DNA of 64,000 nucleotides from Crocinitomicaceae bacterium TMED114 (GTDB lineage: Bacteria; Bacteroidota; Bacteroidia; Flavobacteriales_D; Sanyastnellaceae): contig NHFP02000003.1 in NCBI GenBank assembly GCA_002172485.2, positions 25,318-89,317 of the forward strand, given 5' to 3'. Below, piece by piece: positions 19,540 through 28,487 of this stretch (the stretch's first letter is position 1; every line of letters starts with the position of its first letter). The translations under genes were made by a program, and so were the position numbers. Below the pieces are notes generated by a model. The model saw only the letters and a program-made list of their open reading frames with translations, had not been told where the DNA came from and did not search any database.

Positions 19540-20589
19540 TCAGCGCAAGCGAAGTCGGCCGGACGCTCCGGTCACCACTTCTCCAATGGATTGGGCATGC
19601 AACCCCTCTCCGCGCAGCGCGTCTTCCACTTCCCCTGTCGACGCTGGCGCAACGGCCAACAACAGTCCCCCACTCGTCTGGGGGTCGCAGACCAGGTCGC
19701 GAACAAAGTCCGTCGTGTCGTCGAGGATCAAATCTTCACCGTAGCTCGCCCAATTTCGGCGCGTGCCCCCCGGAACGCAGCCGGCTGCATGGTAGCCTTT
19801 GAGGGCCACCCGGTCGAGGGTCGGCAGGGCCGTCCCGTCCACCACGAGTTCGACATTCGTCGCGCGGGCCATCTCCAGCCCGTGGCCGGCCAACCCGAAT
19901 CCCGTCACATCCGTCATGGCGTGAACGCCCGCAATGTCACCGAGGACTGCACCGGCCTTGTTGAGGCGCATCATGTTGTCAGCAGCGGCTTGCAGGTGCT
20001 CCGCCGAGACCACGCCCTTCTTCTGGGCGGTGGTCACCATGCCCACACCGAGGGGCTTGGTCAAATACAGCTTGTCTCCCACCTGAGCACCGCCGTTGCG
20101 CTTGAGCCGATCGATGGAGACGCGCCCGGTGACGGCCAGCCCAAAAATGGGTTCGGGGGAGTCGATGCTGTGGCCGCCAGCCAAGGGAATGCCCGCCTCC
20201 GCGCAAATGGACCGACCGCCTTCGAGCACCTGACCCGCCACTTCGGGGTCCAGCTTGTCCACGGGCCAGCCGAGGATGGCGATGGCCATCAAAGGCCGCC
20301 CGCCCATGGCATAGATGTCGCTGATCGCATTGGCTGCGGCGATGCGTCCAAAGTTGCGGGGATCGTCCACGATGGGCATGAAGAAGTCGGTGGTGGACAC
20401 CGCTGCTGTGCCGTCTCCGAGATCGTAGACCGCCGCGTCATCGCGGGCCCCGTGCCCCACGAGCAGACGGGGGTCGTCGGCCTGGGCGCCGAGCTGTCCG
20501 AGGATGCGGTCGAGCACGCCGGGGGCAATCTTGCAGCCACAACCGGCGCCGTGACTGAATTGCGTCAGCCGAATGGGTTCCTTCTCCAT
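19540..20589 (-). CDS. selD: Selenide, water dikinase (selenophosphate synthetase)
   Basis: SelD makes selenophosphate from selenide and ATP. The 349-residue chain starts [20 protein letters not shown], with the active-site pair as Cys (GCGCK) rather than selenocysteine. AIR-synthase-type N- and C-terminal domains follow ([49 protein letters not shown]). The ATG at 20589 is preferred because a longer frame needs a TTG start. It lies 75 bases downstream of mnmH, which uses selenophosphate. No selA or selB is present here, so selenium use in this locus points to tRNA modification. Confidence 0.95.
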   Translation of the reverse strand: MEKEPIRLTQFSHGAGCGCKIAPGVLDRILGQLGAQADDPRLLVGHGARDDAAVYDLGDGTAAVSTTDFFMPIVDDPRNFGRIAAANAISDIYAMGGRPLMAIAILGWPVDKLDPEVAGQVLEGGRSICAEAGIPLAGGHSIDSPEPIFGLAVTGRVSIDRLKRNGGAQVGDKLYLTKPLGVGMVTTAQKKGVVSAEHLQAAADNMMRLNKAGAVLGDIAGVHAMTDVTGFGLAGHGLEMARATNVELVVDGTALPTLDRVALKGYHAAGCVPGGTRRNWASYGEDLILDDTTDFVRDLVCDPQTSGGLLLAVAPASTGEVEDALRGEGLHAQSIGEVVTGASGRLRLR

Positions 20590-20664
20590 GGGCGCAAGTT
20601 CGCCCACGGTGCTCAAGCCATGGCTTCGGGCAGGGGGAAATCGAACAGTTCGCTGCGGAACGGC

Positions 20665-21723
20665 TCAAAGGGACAGGCGGTCGGCTTCGGCCATGAGGCG
20701 CTGCGCGCACTCATCGAGGGACACCCCTTCGCAACCCACAGGGTAACGGTTGTCCGCAGCCCGCTTCTGCAATCCGTGCTCGTAGGTCCGGTCGTAGTAC
20801 GCCAAAGCGATGCGGGCGGCGCTTGCCAAGTCCTCCCGATCCAGTGCGTCCAGTGCCTCCCGGGTCTCTGGACCGCCCACTTCAGCGCGGATGGCGTCGA
20901 AGCCTTCCCGCAGCAGATCGAGGTCAAAACTGCCGTACATCTCCACGAGGTGGGCCACCCGGTCTTCGGTGCTGCGCAACATCTCGAGGGCCGGACAGGC
21001 GATCATCCGCTGGTAGAACGGTTCCGGAATGTGCACCCGACCGATGCGCCGGCTTTCATTTTCCACCCAGATCCTGCGCTGCGAATCCAAGTCGGTCAGC
21101 GCCTCGGCCAACAGGTTGCGGAAGTGTTCCGAACTCGGCTGGGGATGGCGCCGCAAGTTGCCAAAGGCCGAACCGAAATGGCAAGCCAACCCTTCCAGAT
21201 CGACCACCTGCTCGCCTGCGTCCCGAAGGGACTGAAGCACCGCGGTTTTGGCGGACCCAGTGTAGCCGCCGACCCGGATCAACGGCCATCCCCGACCCAT
21301 GAACTCGGGCAACGTCTGTTTGTACGCTTTGTAGCCGCCGTCCAGCAACACCACCGGCAATCCAGCGGTGCGCAGCAACCAACTCAACGACCCGCTGCGC
21401 ATGCCACCCCGCCAACAGTACAGGTGAATGGGGCGGCGATGGGGTGTCGCATCGAACAGCACCTTGGCCTCTCGAACCATGTGCGCCATGCGCGGCCCGA
21501 TGATCTCCAGCCCCCGCTCAATGGCGGCCTCGCGGCCGACCTGCTTGTACAAGGTGCCCACCTCCGCGCGTTCGGCGTCATCAAACAGCGGAAAGCACTG
21601 GGCGCCAGGAATGTGGGCTTCGGCGAATTCTCCAGGACTGCGGGCATCAAGGATCAGCGCCCCTTCTTCCCTGGACCCCGCCAGAAAGGCCTCTGCTCCC
21701 ACTTTTCGCTCCGGCACTGCCAT
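20665..21723 (-). CDS. mnmH: tRNA 2-selenouridine synthase
   Basis: MnmH (SelU/YbbB) replaces sulfur by selenium in 2-thiouridine at the wobble position of Lys, Glu and Gln tRNAs via a geranylated intermediate. The 352-residue protein has an N-terminal rhodanese domain with the catalytic Cys in YCWRGGMRSGSL near 100. A P-loop domain follows (GGYTGSAKTAVLQSL), then a C-terminal family-specific region (RRIGRVHIPEPFYQRM). The start MAVPERK follows a TACCTTCG -7 box by five bases. The selD gene just downstream supplies selenophosphate. Confidence 0.93.
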   Translation of the reverse strand: MAVPERKVGAEAFLAGSREEGALILDARSPGEFAEAHIPGAQCFPLFDDAERAEVGTLYKQVGREAAIERGLEIIGPRMAHMVREAKVLFDATPHRRPIHLYCWRGGMRSGSLSWLLRTAGLPVVLLDGGYKAYKQTLPEFMGRGWPLIRVGGYTGSAKTAVLQSLRDAGEQVVDLEGLACHFGSAFGNLRRHPQPSSEHFRNLLAEALTDLDSQRRIWVENESRRIGRVHIPEPFYQRMIACPALEMLRSTEDRVAHLVEMYGSFDLDLLREGFDAIRAEVGGPETREALDALDREDLASAARIALAYYDRTYEHGLQKRAADNRYPVGCEGVSLDECAQRLMAEADRLSL

Positions 21724-21728
21724 GGCAA

Positions 21729-21736
21729 CGAAGGTA
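21729..21736 (-). promoter_or_regulatory. -7 box (TACCTTCG) five bases before mnmH
   Basis: TACCTTCG on the minus strand ends five bases before the mnmH ATG, the same geometry as at ftsK. This predicts a leaderless mnmH-selD transcript. Confidence 0.45.
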
Positions 21737-21820
21737 GCCTGTCGCCGCCCACCGGCCGCTTGCGGCGCTACCTCAAATGGGGAGACCACTTACCACGACT
21801 GCCAGCTCGGCTGGTGCAGT

Positions 21821-22321
21821 TCAGTAGCAGTCCTCTCCGAACACGCTGAGCATGAGGAGCACATCCGACACCCCGACGTATGCATCGCCATTGACATCTC
21901 CCAAGCAATCGGGACACGGATCCTCGATGCAAGACCCATCGTCAATGGTGGCATTCTCGTCGTAGTTGATGGCATCCAAGTACGTGCACCCCGCCGCCCA
22001 TGTGTCCGGCCAGAAGCATGACTCCGGCGGCCACGTGCAGGAGCCGTCATCAAAGGCGGCATTGGGATTGTAGTTGCACGCCCGGTCGTAGGTGCAGCCT
22101 CCATATTCCACCACCACACAGGGCCCATCCGTCCAGCTCGTGACGCCGCCCGTCACTTGCGCTTGACAAGCGTTGGAATACGTCACCATGTCACACCCGC
22201 ACACGGGGGCATACTCCTCCGTGCAAAAGGCTTCCGGATCGATCAGGGCGGGGTCCATGCAATCTTGAGCCGTGGCGAAAACCCCGGCAAACCAAGCGAG
22301 CAGGCAGAGTAGAGAGCGCAT
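21821..22321 (-). CDS. Secreted Kazal-domain protein with Cys-motif repeats and dockerin-like tail
   Basis: A 166-residue exported protein. After a signal peptide (cleavage near FATAQ) comes a Kazal-type serine protease inhibitor domain (CTEEYAPVCGCDMVTYSNAC, closing at DGPC). Two copies of the window's 21-residue motif follow (G-C-x4-A-x-N-Y-x3-A-x3-D-G-S-C), and the chain ends in GDVNGDAYVGVSDVLLMLSV, a dockerin/EF-hand-like half repeat, then FGEDCY. Kazal domains inhibit proteases, so defence against external proteases is plausible but inferred. A TACATTGA box ends three bases before the ATG. It lies 97 bases upstream of mnmH on the same strand. Confidence 0.8.
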   Translation of the reverse strand: MRSLLCLLAWFAGVFATAQDCMDPALIDPEAFCTEEYAPVCGCDMVTYSNACQAQVTGGVTSWTDGPCVVVEYGGCTYDRACNYNPNAAFDDGSCTWPPESCFWPDTWAAGCTYLDAINYDENATIDDGSCIEDPCPDCLGDVNGDAYVGVSDVLLMLSVFGEDCY

Positions 22322-22354
22322 GCCTCAATGTACCCTTTTTGCCTGAAAATCAAA

Positions 22355-25300
22355 TCACTCCACGATGAGCCGCGCCGTCTGGACGCCGCTCGGTCCGAGC
22401 AAGCGGACGATGTACATCCCGGCCGGCCAATCGGACACGTCGAGCTGCACCCCTGCACCTGGAAAGGCTTGCTCGAGCCGCAATCGGCCTTGGGCATCCC
22501 GAACTTCCAGATGGTCTCCCTCTCCCTGGACCGACACCACATCGCGGGCCGGATTGGGCTGCAGCATGGCGGAGGGCCGGGCCTCGTCCATGGACGGCAC
22601 GACATGGGTCACGGTGCCGTTGCCCCATCTATCGGACAGGACCGTGCATTCTCCATTCGAGGCGGTGGCCACGAGGCCCTCCACCGGCGTGCCGGACCAC
22701 ACCGCGCCTTCCTGGACCATCTGGCCGTCGAGCCACCACTGGAGGGTCAACGGTAGGGCACTGCCCTCCACCATGGCCTCCAGGCCGTTGTCCACCTCGA
22801 CGATGGACACGGTCACCCCCGACAGACAGGGTCCGAACAGGGCCTTGAAGGTGTCGGTGCCGTACAGTCCCACCTCGGCAAACGGTACCGTGGGGTCCAA
22901 CAGACCGAGCAACGTGTGTCCATTTTCCTCCCACCCGAGGAAGGCGAACCCCTCGGCCGGAATGGCGGCCAACTGAATGGGGCACTCTCCAAAGTAGGCG
23001 CCCTCCCAGCCCTGGCCGAGCCCGGACATCCCATTGATGCGCACCTCACCCCCGATGGGATTGGCCCATTCGATGGTCATCGTGTGGGGCTGGCTGAACC
23101 CGAAGTGATCGCGGAGCTGCTCGCGACCGGCAAAGACCCGGTCGACGTTGTGGTCCATGATGAGCTGCAGACGGGACTGCCAGTAATCGATGCTCGCCGG
23201 GGAGTCCCACAAGTCGATGTGCCGCTCCATGACCGGGCCGATCCACGCGGCCGCCTGATCGAGCTTGGCGTTGAACCGGTTGGGCTCGAAACTCGTGGCG
23301 AGCAGGTCACAGTACCGGGTGGCGAACCCACAGCCGAGCTCTCCGTTCTCGAGCACCTTGCCAAACAGGTTGCTGTACGAAGTCGGGTACGGCGGGCTGA
23401 CGGACAGCTGGAGGTAGTTCTCCCAGACGCTGGTGCCCCAAGCCCCGAAACAGGCGTCGGTGTCGAAAAGGATCGCGCGCCATTTGCCATCGCCTTCGAG
23501 GCTGCGGAAGTACTTGAAGTTTTTCGGGCCCCAGGGCGCCGTCATCCAGTCGACGTTTTGGCCGTGGATCTCGAAGATGTGGTAGTCGAAATAGGACGGC
23601 ACATCGAAGTTGTCCTCGAACCCCTGCCGGAAGGCGTCTGAGTTGGAGGGCATCGCGAGCAGCGGATTGACCGACGCCTCCCAGGCAGAAGGGGAGCCGT
23701 TTTGCGACACCCATTGGTTGAAGAGGTCGACGCTGTTGTCGTTCCAACCGAAGTTGTCCTCGACGAAGTTCTCGTCGCTCTTCTCGCGGGCCCCGTAGAG
23801 GCCCCAATAGACTCCGTTGAGGTAGACCTCCACCGGACGCCAGGCCGTGGCCACGCACTGGGTCTCCAGGGCGAGCTCACTGTAGAAAGCGTCTTGGATC
23901 TTGTTCTCCCAACTCGCCTGCCCCCCATTGCGGAGGTTGAGGTTGCCGAATTCCGTGATGTTCGGCTTGGAAGGAAACACGGCGTGCTCCAGGGGGCCTG
24001 TCCACTTGGGCTTGAAGTCGAGGCGGAAAGAACGCTGGGGCTCCGCCCGGGACCATCCGCCGTGAATCTCCAGATCAAACCGCGATTCCGTGATGGAATT
24101 CCCGTCTTCTCCGAACCACTCGAGCCGGCTCTCCTTGGACCAGGGCTGCCAGAAGTTGGCCCCCATGTGGGGATAGTCGTCTGCGGCGTTCGGACCCAAC
24201 ACGTAGATGCCGGCCTCCCAATCCCACAGGTGGTCGGGGTGGGTGATGATGCTGACCCGTTCCAAAGGACTGGGCGGCTCGGCGATGAAATATGTCCGGT
24301 CCACCGTCGCGCTGGGGACCCAGCCCTCGGCGAATGCCCGAACGGACAAGATGAGCGTCTCCCCTGGGTTCCACTGCCCCGTGAACACGGCCGAACTCGG
24401 CGTCGGCTCGCTGCCATCCGTCGTGTAGCGGAAGGTCATGGTGGGCGACGGTTGCCCCGGAGGACCAGAAGGCGTCCCCGTGGTGGCGGTCACGGCGGGT
24501 GGTCCGGGGAAATGGCCGGACCCCGGAACGACATTGGGCGTAGGCAGGATGCCAGAGAGGCAATCCGGACCGTTGTCCGCACCGGGGGTGGGCGTGGTGT
24601 ACCAACACCAGTCCTCGGCCCCACTGCCGCCGCGGCCGTAGGTTAGGCCCGCGCGATACTCGGCGGGCAGGGTGGCGAGGTCCAGCAAGGTGCCGGCCGC
24701 ATCGCTTAAGATGACCGGCTCACCGGGCTTGAGGCGGAAGTTGGTGTGCAGGCCCGGATCATCGGTCTCCATCCAATTCGGGATGGCGTTGAAGGGGGCT
24801 GGGTTGGGCGAGTGATGACCCAGCGCAAGGAAAGGCCGGATGGTCAGGTCGGAGGACGTGGCGGATTCATTGTGGACCTGCACGGCGAAGACGTTCTCCC
24901 CTTCTACCAGCCACTCCCGGGGATCGAATGGGACGTGCTCCGGCACACCGCCCTGGTACAATTCGGCCTCGTGGAGCCCATTGGTCCACGCGTTGAACGC
25001 AATGGAATGTCCGGACACCGTCTCGGAACCCGGTGCGGTTTCAGAGCCGGACATGGTCTGCGAGCGAAACACCTCGTGGCCGTTGATGAAGGCCACGCAG
25101 CCGTCATCGTAGTCGAAGGCGAGCAGGCCGTGCATGATGGAGGGCAGGTCCTCCACCGTGAACGTGCGGCGGAGGAAGACCACGTTGGCGATCCCCACAT
25201 TGGTGATGTCGTCGCCATCGCCGTAGCCGAACCCGCCTGGCGCCACAGGCCACCCGGCATCGTTGAATTCGGGCCTGCGCCAGTCGCTGGTGAGCGAAGC

Positions 25301-25651
25301 CTCCGGGATGCGGTAGCGCCAGAGGTCCAAGTCGCGGATGGTGCCCTCCCAGTGGTCCAGCGGGCGGACGTCTCGGCCGGAGGCGAAGACGATGAGTCGC
25401 TCATCCGGTGCGAGGGTCATGGCGGGCAGGGGCCATTTGCTCCAATCGCTGCCATCATCAGACAGAAAGAGGCCCTGCAATGAGGCAGGCTGATCGCCGG
25501 CATTCCACAGCTCGATCCAGTCCTCCTCCTCGCCGATGGCGTCGGTCAGCGTGCCGAAGGCGTCGACTTCCCCAATCAGGATCTGTGCGGTCGCGTTGAA
25601 GCCGACTCCCCCCATGGCGAGCGCCAAGACAACCGGTTTGATCCACTGCAT
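22355..25651 (-). CDS. Secreted CotH-kinase/lamin-tail protein with T9SS sorting domain
   Basis: The 1098-residue exported protein opens with a signal peptide and a lamin-tail domain (QILIGEVDAFGTLTDAIGEE, then DWIELWNAGDQPASLQGLFL). A sandwich domain follows (SDWRRPEFNDAGWPVAPGGF), then a chitobiase/Fn3-like segment (YTTDGSEPTPSSAVF). The CotH-like kinase core spans about 480-860, with FKYFRSLEGDGKWRAILFDT carrying the DTD-type catalytic segment. The C-terminal 70 residues are a type A T9SS sorting domain (LQPNPARDVVSVQGEGDHLE, DWPAGMYIVRLLG). CotH proteins phosphorylate proteins at the surface in Bacillus; the substrate here is unknown. A perfect TATCTTTG box ends four bases before the ATG. 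Confidence 0.88.
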   Translation of the reverse strand: MQWIKPVVLALAMGGVGFNATAQILIGEVDAFGTLTDAIGEEEDWIELWNAGDQPASLQGLFLSDDGSDWSKWPLPAMTLAPDERLIVFASGRDVRPLDHWEGTIRDLDLWRYRIPEASLTSDWRRPEFNDAGWPVAPGGFGYGDGDDITNVGIANVVFLRRTFTVEDLPSIMHGLLAFDYDDGCVAFINGHEVFRSQTMSGSETAPGSETVSGHSIAFNAWTNGLHEAELYQGGVPEHVPFDPREWLVEGENVFAVQVHNESATSSDLTIRPFLALGHHSPNPAPFNAIPNWMETDDPGLHTNFRLKPGEPVILSDAAGTLLDLATLPAEYRAGLTYGRGGSGAEDWCWYTTPTPGADNGPDCLSGILPTPNVVPGSGHFPGPPAVTATTGTPSGPPGQPSPTMTFRYTTDGSEPTPSSAVFTGQWNPGETLILSVRAFAEGWVPSATVDRTYFIAEPPSPLERVSIITHPDHLWDWEAGIYVLGPNAADDYPHMGANFWQPWSKESRLEWFGEDGNSITESRFDLEIHGGWSRAEPQRSFRLDFKPKWTGPLEHAVFPSKPNITEFGNLNLRNGGQASWENKIQDAFYSELALETQCVATAWRPVEVYLNGVYWGLYGAREKSDENFVEDNFGWNDNSVDLFNQWVSQNGSPSAWEASVNPLLAMPSNSDAFRQGFEDNFDVPSYFDYHIFEIHGQNVDWMTAPWGPKNFKYFRSLEGDGKWRAILFDTDACFGAWGTSVWENYLQLSVSPPYPTSYSNLFGKVLENGELGCGFATRYCDLLATSFEPNRFNAKLDQAAAWIGPVMERHIDLWDSPASIDYWQSRLQLIMDHNVDRVFAGREQLRDHFGFSQPHTMTIEWANPIGGEVRINGMSGLGQGWEGAYFGECPIQLAAIPAEGFAFLGWEENGHTLLGLLDPTVPFAEVGLYGTDTFKALFGPCLSGVTVSIVEVDNGLEAMVEGSALPLTLQWWLDGQMVQEGAVWSGTPVEGLVATASNGECTVLSDRWGNGTVTHVVPSMDEARPSAMLQPNPARDVVSVQGEGDHLEVRDAQGRLRLEQAFPGAGVQLDVSDWPAGMYIVRLLGPSGVQTARLIVE

Positions 25652-25655
25652 CGTT

Positions 25656-25663
25656 CAAAGATA
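25656..25663 (-). promoter_or_regulatory. -7 box (TATCTTTG) four bases before the CotH-protein start
   Basis: This exact TAnnTTTG match on the minus strand ends four bases before the ATG at 25651. It is one of the clearest leaderless-type promoters in the window. Confidence 0.55.
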
Positions 25664-25751
25664 GCCGGCAACGCACCCCGACATCCGGGCGGGGGGCATG
25701 GCTTTTGTTCCTGCCGCCCGGGATTCCGTCCATGCGGCACGAGATGGCCGT

Positions 25752-26282
25752 TCACATGTCGTTCAAGGCCTGCATGGCGGCCGTCTCGTCGCCGAAAATC
25801 TGGGTCAGCCAAATCTTGCCGTCGGCGTCGAAGTCCCAGCTTTCGTAGTAGGTGATGGTGACCGCCTTGCGCTCAGTGGAGTCGGTGGCCGGAATGGCGG
25901 CCTCCCAATCGAAATAGACCCGCACCGACCCGTCGGGCTCCCCGGATTCCGCGTTGACACCGGGCAACAGCCGCAGGTCTTCGGTGACCAGATCGAAATC
26001 GTACTTGGCGAAGGCCTTCGTCCAGCCGTTGACTTTGTCTTCGAGGGACGCGGGTTCCGTCTTGCCGAAGGTGGTGGCCCGCCAGCGGGCGCTGTCGGCA
26101 AAATGGGCGCGGATGGCCGGGATGTCCTCGTTGTCGAAGTCGCGGATGAGGGCGCGGGCGGTTTCGCAGTTCTGCTCAAACAGGGCGTTAGCAGAGGTCA
26201 CTGTGGCTGCGTCACCGCCTTCGGCGGGCGGCGTGCAGGCGGCGAGGAATGCCAGAGGCAAAAGGAACAGCAGTCGGGTCAT
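25752..26282 (-). CDS. NTF2/SnoaL-like lipoprotein
   Basis: A 176-residue lipoprotein with lipobox LAAC at Cys16. The mature part is a single NTF2-like domain: a helical start (ARALIRDFDNEDIPAIRAHF), ADSARWRATTFGK, and a sheet ending VTITYYESWDFDADGKIWLT. Such domains are small ligand pockets with very varied roles, so no activity can be assigned. Two other NTF2-like lipoproteins occur at 49629-50150 and 51107-51598, suggesting a local paralogous set. It lies 100 bases upstream of the CotH gene on the same strand. Confidence 0.8.
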   Translation of the reverse strand: MTRLLFLLPLAFLAACTPPAEGGDAATVTSANALFEQNCETARALIRDFDNEDIPAIRAHFADSARWRATTFGKTEPASLEDKVNGWTKAFAKYDFDLVTEDLRLLPGVNAESGEPDGSVRVYFDWEAAIPATDSTERKAVTITYYESWDFDADGKIWLTQIFGDETAAMQALNDM

Positions 26283-26397
26283 GGTGTGGCGTTTGATTCG
26301 CCTTTAAATTAGCTCCTTTCATCACGCCCTGAGCGCGGCCCTTGAGCATCCTTCAACATCCCGTGCTGCGTTGTCCAGCAGGACGTGTACCTGAAGC

Positions 26398-27834
26398 TCA
26401 GTGCAACAACCGAATCTGCCGGCCGTTGACGTGCAGAAACAAGACGCCGGACGGTGTGCCGGCCCAGTGTGGAATTCGGCCCGACTTTGGGACCCGGCCT
26501 TCCCGGACGGTGCGCCCCGAAGGATCGGTGACCTGAAACGGGGTGCCGGGCTCCACCCCCTCCACCGTGAAGGCGCCTGAGAATGGGTTGGGATACACCC
26601 GGAGGCCCACCTCCGCCTGTGCCGACAATCCAGATACCTGAGGCTCGGAGATGCGCATGACGCCCACCTCGGTGTCGCCGCCGGCATCGGTGTCATTGAA
26701 CACCACATACCCGCCGTCGATCAGGCAGCCGTACTCGGTGGCGGTGTTGACCCCGCCCTGACAAAAGACGGCGCTGTTCAGGATGTCCCCGTCTCCATTG
26801 ACCTTGAGCATCCAGCCGTTCCAGACGTCGGAGGATTCGAAGGGGGCCATCTGCTCGCTGTACCCGCTCTCGTCGCCGGTCCCGCCGAAGAGGTAAACGC
26901 CCGAGCCGTCGGCCTTCACGCCGTAGAGCTCGTTGCGGATGTGGGACAGGCTGTACCCGCGGGGGTTGGCGTAGTGCTCGACCCATTGGAGCTGGCCGGT
27001 GAGGTCCACCTGGATGCAGCTGAAATCGAAAGGGTCCCCCGCCCCGGACCGGCCCCGGTGGCCGCCGTAGTAGAGGTGCTCGCCATCGGTGGCGAGGTCG
27101 TAGGGAATGATGTCGGCGGTGCCGGCCAGCGGCGCCTGCCACAGTGTGGACCCGGTGGCGGTGAGGGCCGTGATGCCGAGATCGGCGTCCCATTCGGCCG
27201 TGGCGCAGTAGAGCGTTTCGTCCACCTCGGCCACGGCGAGCACGTATTCCGAACCGGCGATGTCCTGCGACCAGATCTGGGCGCCGTCGTCCGGGTGAAC
27301 CTTGACCACATTGCCCGCTCCGGCATACACGACGAAAATGGTGCCCGCCTCATCTCCGCCGGTGAAGCCCGCGCCGTAGAGCATCCCATCCGACCCCACC
27401 GTGGCCATGCGGATTCCGTCATAGCCGCCGCTGGACGCGGGGTACGTCTTGGACCAGACGGTGCTCCCGTCGGCCCCATCGAGCCGGGCCATCCACCGCT
27501 CCTGGCTGTCTCCGATGCCGCCGGTCACGATGTAGTCGGGGCCATCGGCCGCCTCATATACGGCGATCCCGAAGCCCACCGTGCCCTCGATGCTGCGGGA
27601 CCAGAGCAGCGCACCCGTTTCCCCGTCGATGCGGTGCACCCGCGTCATGTCTTCCGGCATGAACACGAGGCCGATGTGGCCTTCACTGTCGGCCACGCCG
27701 CGGTTGACCTTACCGGCAGGTCCTTGCGTGTACACACTCTCCCACACGATGTCGGCGTTGTAGGTCGACGATTCCGGCACCACCTGCGCGTGGACCAGCA
27801 GGGGAAAACACGCGAACAGCAATAGGCTTCTCAT
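26398..27834 (-). CDS. Secreted PQQ-like beta-propeller protein with T9SS sorting domain
   Basis: The 478-residue protein starts at MRSLLLFACFPLLVHAQ (signal peptide). It contains repeated propeller-like blades (GETGALLWSRSIEGTVGFGI, GADGSTVWSKTYPASSGGYD, HPDDGAQIWSQDIAGSEYVL), as in PQQ-binding-like repeat proteins. The C-terminus is a type A T9SS domain (LRVYPNPFSGAFTVEGVEPG, then SGVLFLHVNGRQIRLLH). The blades look structural; no cofactor-binding set is evident. The start at 27834 follows a TACCTTGT box by four bases; the longer frame to 27912 is rejected. Confidence 0.85.
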   Translation of the reverse strand: MRSLLLFACFPLLVHAQVVPESSTYNADIVWESVYTQGPAGKVNRGVADSEGHIGLVFMPEDMTRVHRIDGETGALLWSRSIEGTVGFGIAVYEAADGPDYIVTGGIGDSQERWMARLDGADGSTVWSKTYPASSGGYDGIRMATVGSDGMLYGAGFTGGDEAGTIFVVYAGAGNVVKVHPDDGAQIWSQDIAGSEYVLAVAEVDETLYCATAEWDADLGITALTATGSTLWQAPLAGTADIIPYDLATDGEHLYYGGHRGRSGAGDPFDFSCIQVDLTGQLQWVEHYANPRGYSLSHIRNELYGVKADGSGVYLFGGTGDESGYSEQMAPFESSDVWNGWMLKVNGDGDILNSAVFCQGGVNTATEYGCLIDGGYVVFNDTDAGGDTEVGVMRISEPQVSGLSAQAEVGLRVYPNPFSGAFTVEGVEPGTPFQVTDPSGRTVREGRVPKSGRIPHWAGTPSGVLFLHVNGRQIRLLH

Positions 27835-27838
27835 GGGC

Positions 27839-27846
27839 ACAAGGTA
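27839..27846 (-). promoter_or_regulatory. -7 box (TACCTTGT) four bases before the propeller gene
   Basis: TACCTTGT on the minus strand ends four bases before the ATG at 27834, fitting the leaderless pattern. Confidence 0.4.
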
Positions 27847-27958
27847 GCCGCCCACACGAACGGCAGGAAAAGTTGGACCGACCGGCCTCCACGGCGTTGT
27901 GAAAAACAGCACCTTGGGGTCAAATCAAACGCAGGCACCCTGTGCCGCACACACCATC

Positions 27959-28417
27959 ATGGAAAATGAAATGCTGATCCCCATGGCCTTGGCCGGGATC
28001 TTCACGGCGCTGGCCGTGTTCGGCGTCGTCCGACGCAACCCCCTGTTTGTCCGCCTGGGATACTTCCTCTTTGGCGGCATGATTGTCACCTTCAATGCCC
28101 TCGGCCTCCTGGCCGGTGAGGTCATGTACGAAGGCGGTGTCATGGAAATCATGTCCATTGGCATCTTCCTGTGCCAGACCATCATCGCCTACCCGGTGGT
28201 GCCGGACGATGTGGACTTCAACCACCCGGCCATCAAGACGATGGGGCTGCGCATCACGCTCACCCTCTTCATCATCAACGCCACAGCGGTCTGGATGATT
28301 CTGGCCATGCCGGAATTCCCGCAGATTGCAGGCCTCTTCCACGGCATCCTCGCCCTCATCATGGGCATGCGGCTGGTGATGATCGCCACGGGCCAGAACC
28401 CGCCGGTCCACAAGTGA
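27959..28417 (+). CDS. Small four-helix membrane protein, unknown function
   Basis: The 152-residue protein is almost entirely membrane-embedded, with four hydrophobic segments (MLIPMALAGIFTALAVFGVV, YFLFGGMIVTFNALGLLAG, GIFLCQTIIAYPVV, and a fourth near ITLTLFIINATAVWMILAM). It is not recognised as a known family. The start ATG at 27959 gives MENEML; an internal Met five residues on is possible. A strong terminator follows the gene. Both neighbours point away from or towards it on the other strand, so it is monocistronic. Confidence 0.8.
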   Translation: MENEMLIPMALAGIFTALAVFGVVRRNPLFVRLGYFLFGGMIVTFNALGLLAGEVMYEGGVMEIMSIGIFLCQTIIAYPVVPDDVDFNHPAIKTMGLRITLTLFIINATAVWMILAMPEFPQIAGLFHGILALIMGMRLVMIATGQNPPVHK

Positions 28418-28440
28418 TCCACCGCAACATTCGACCACAA

Positions 28441-28469
28441 AAAAGGGGCAGCCACGGCTGCCCCTTTTT
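28441..28469. terminator. Bidirectional intrinsic terminator
   Basis: GGGGCAGC-CACG-GCTGCCCC is flanked by A4 and T5. It can end the membrane-protein gene on the plus strand and the esterase gene on the minus strand. Confidence 0.85.
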
Positions 28470-28487
28470 CATGCTTGCTGACCGCGG

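Noticed and set aside
19495-21849. 784-codon plus-strand open frame across selD and mnmH
   Set aside because: Both minus-strand genes have unmistakable family motifs; the long frame is a GC-driven shadow without any recognisable domain.
24746-25483. Plus-strand frame opposite the CotH/lamin-tail protein
   Set aside because: No domain is seen, and the minus strand has a signal peptide, lamin-tail, CotH and T9SS domains in one frame.
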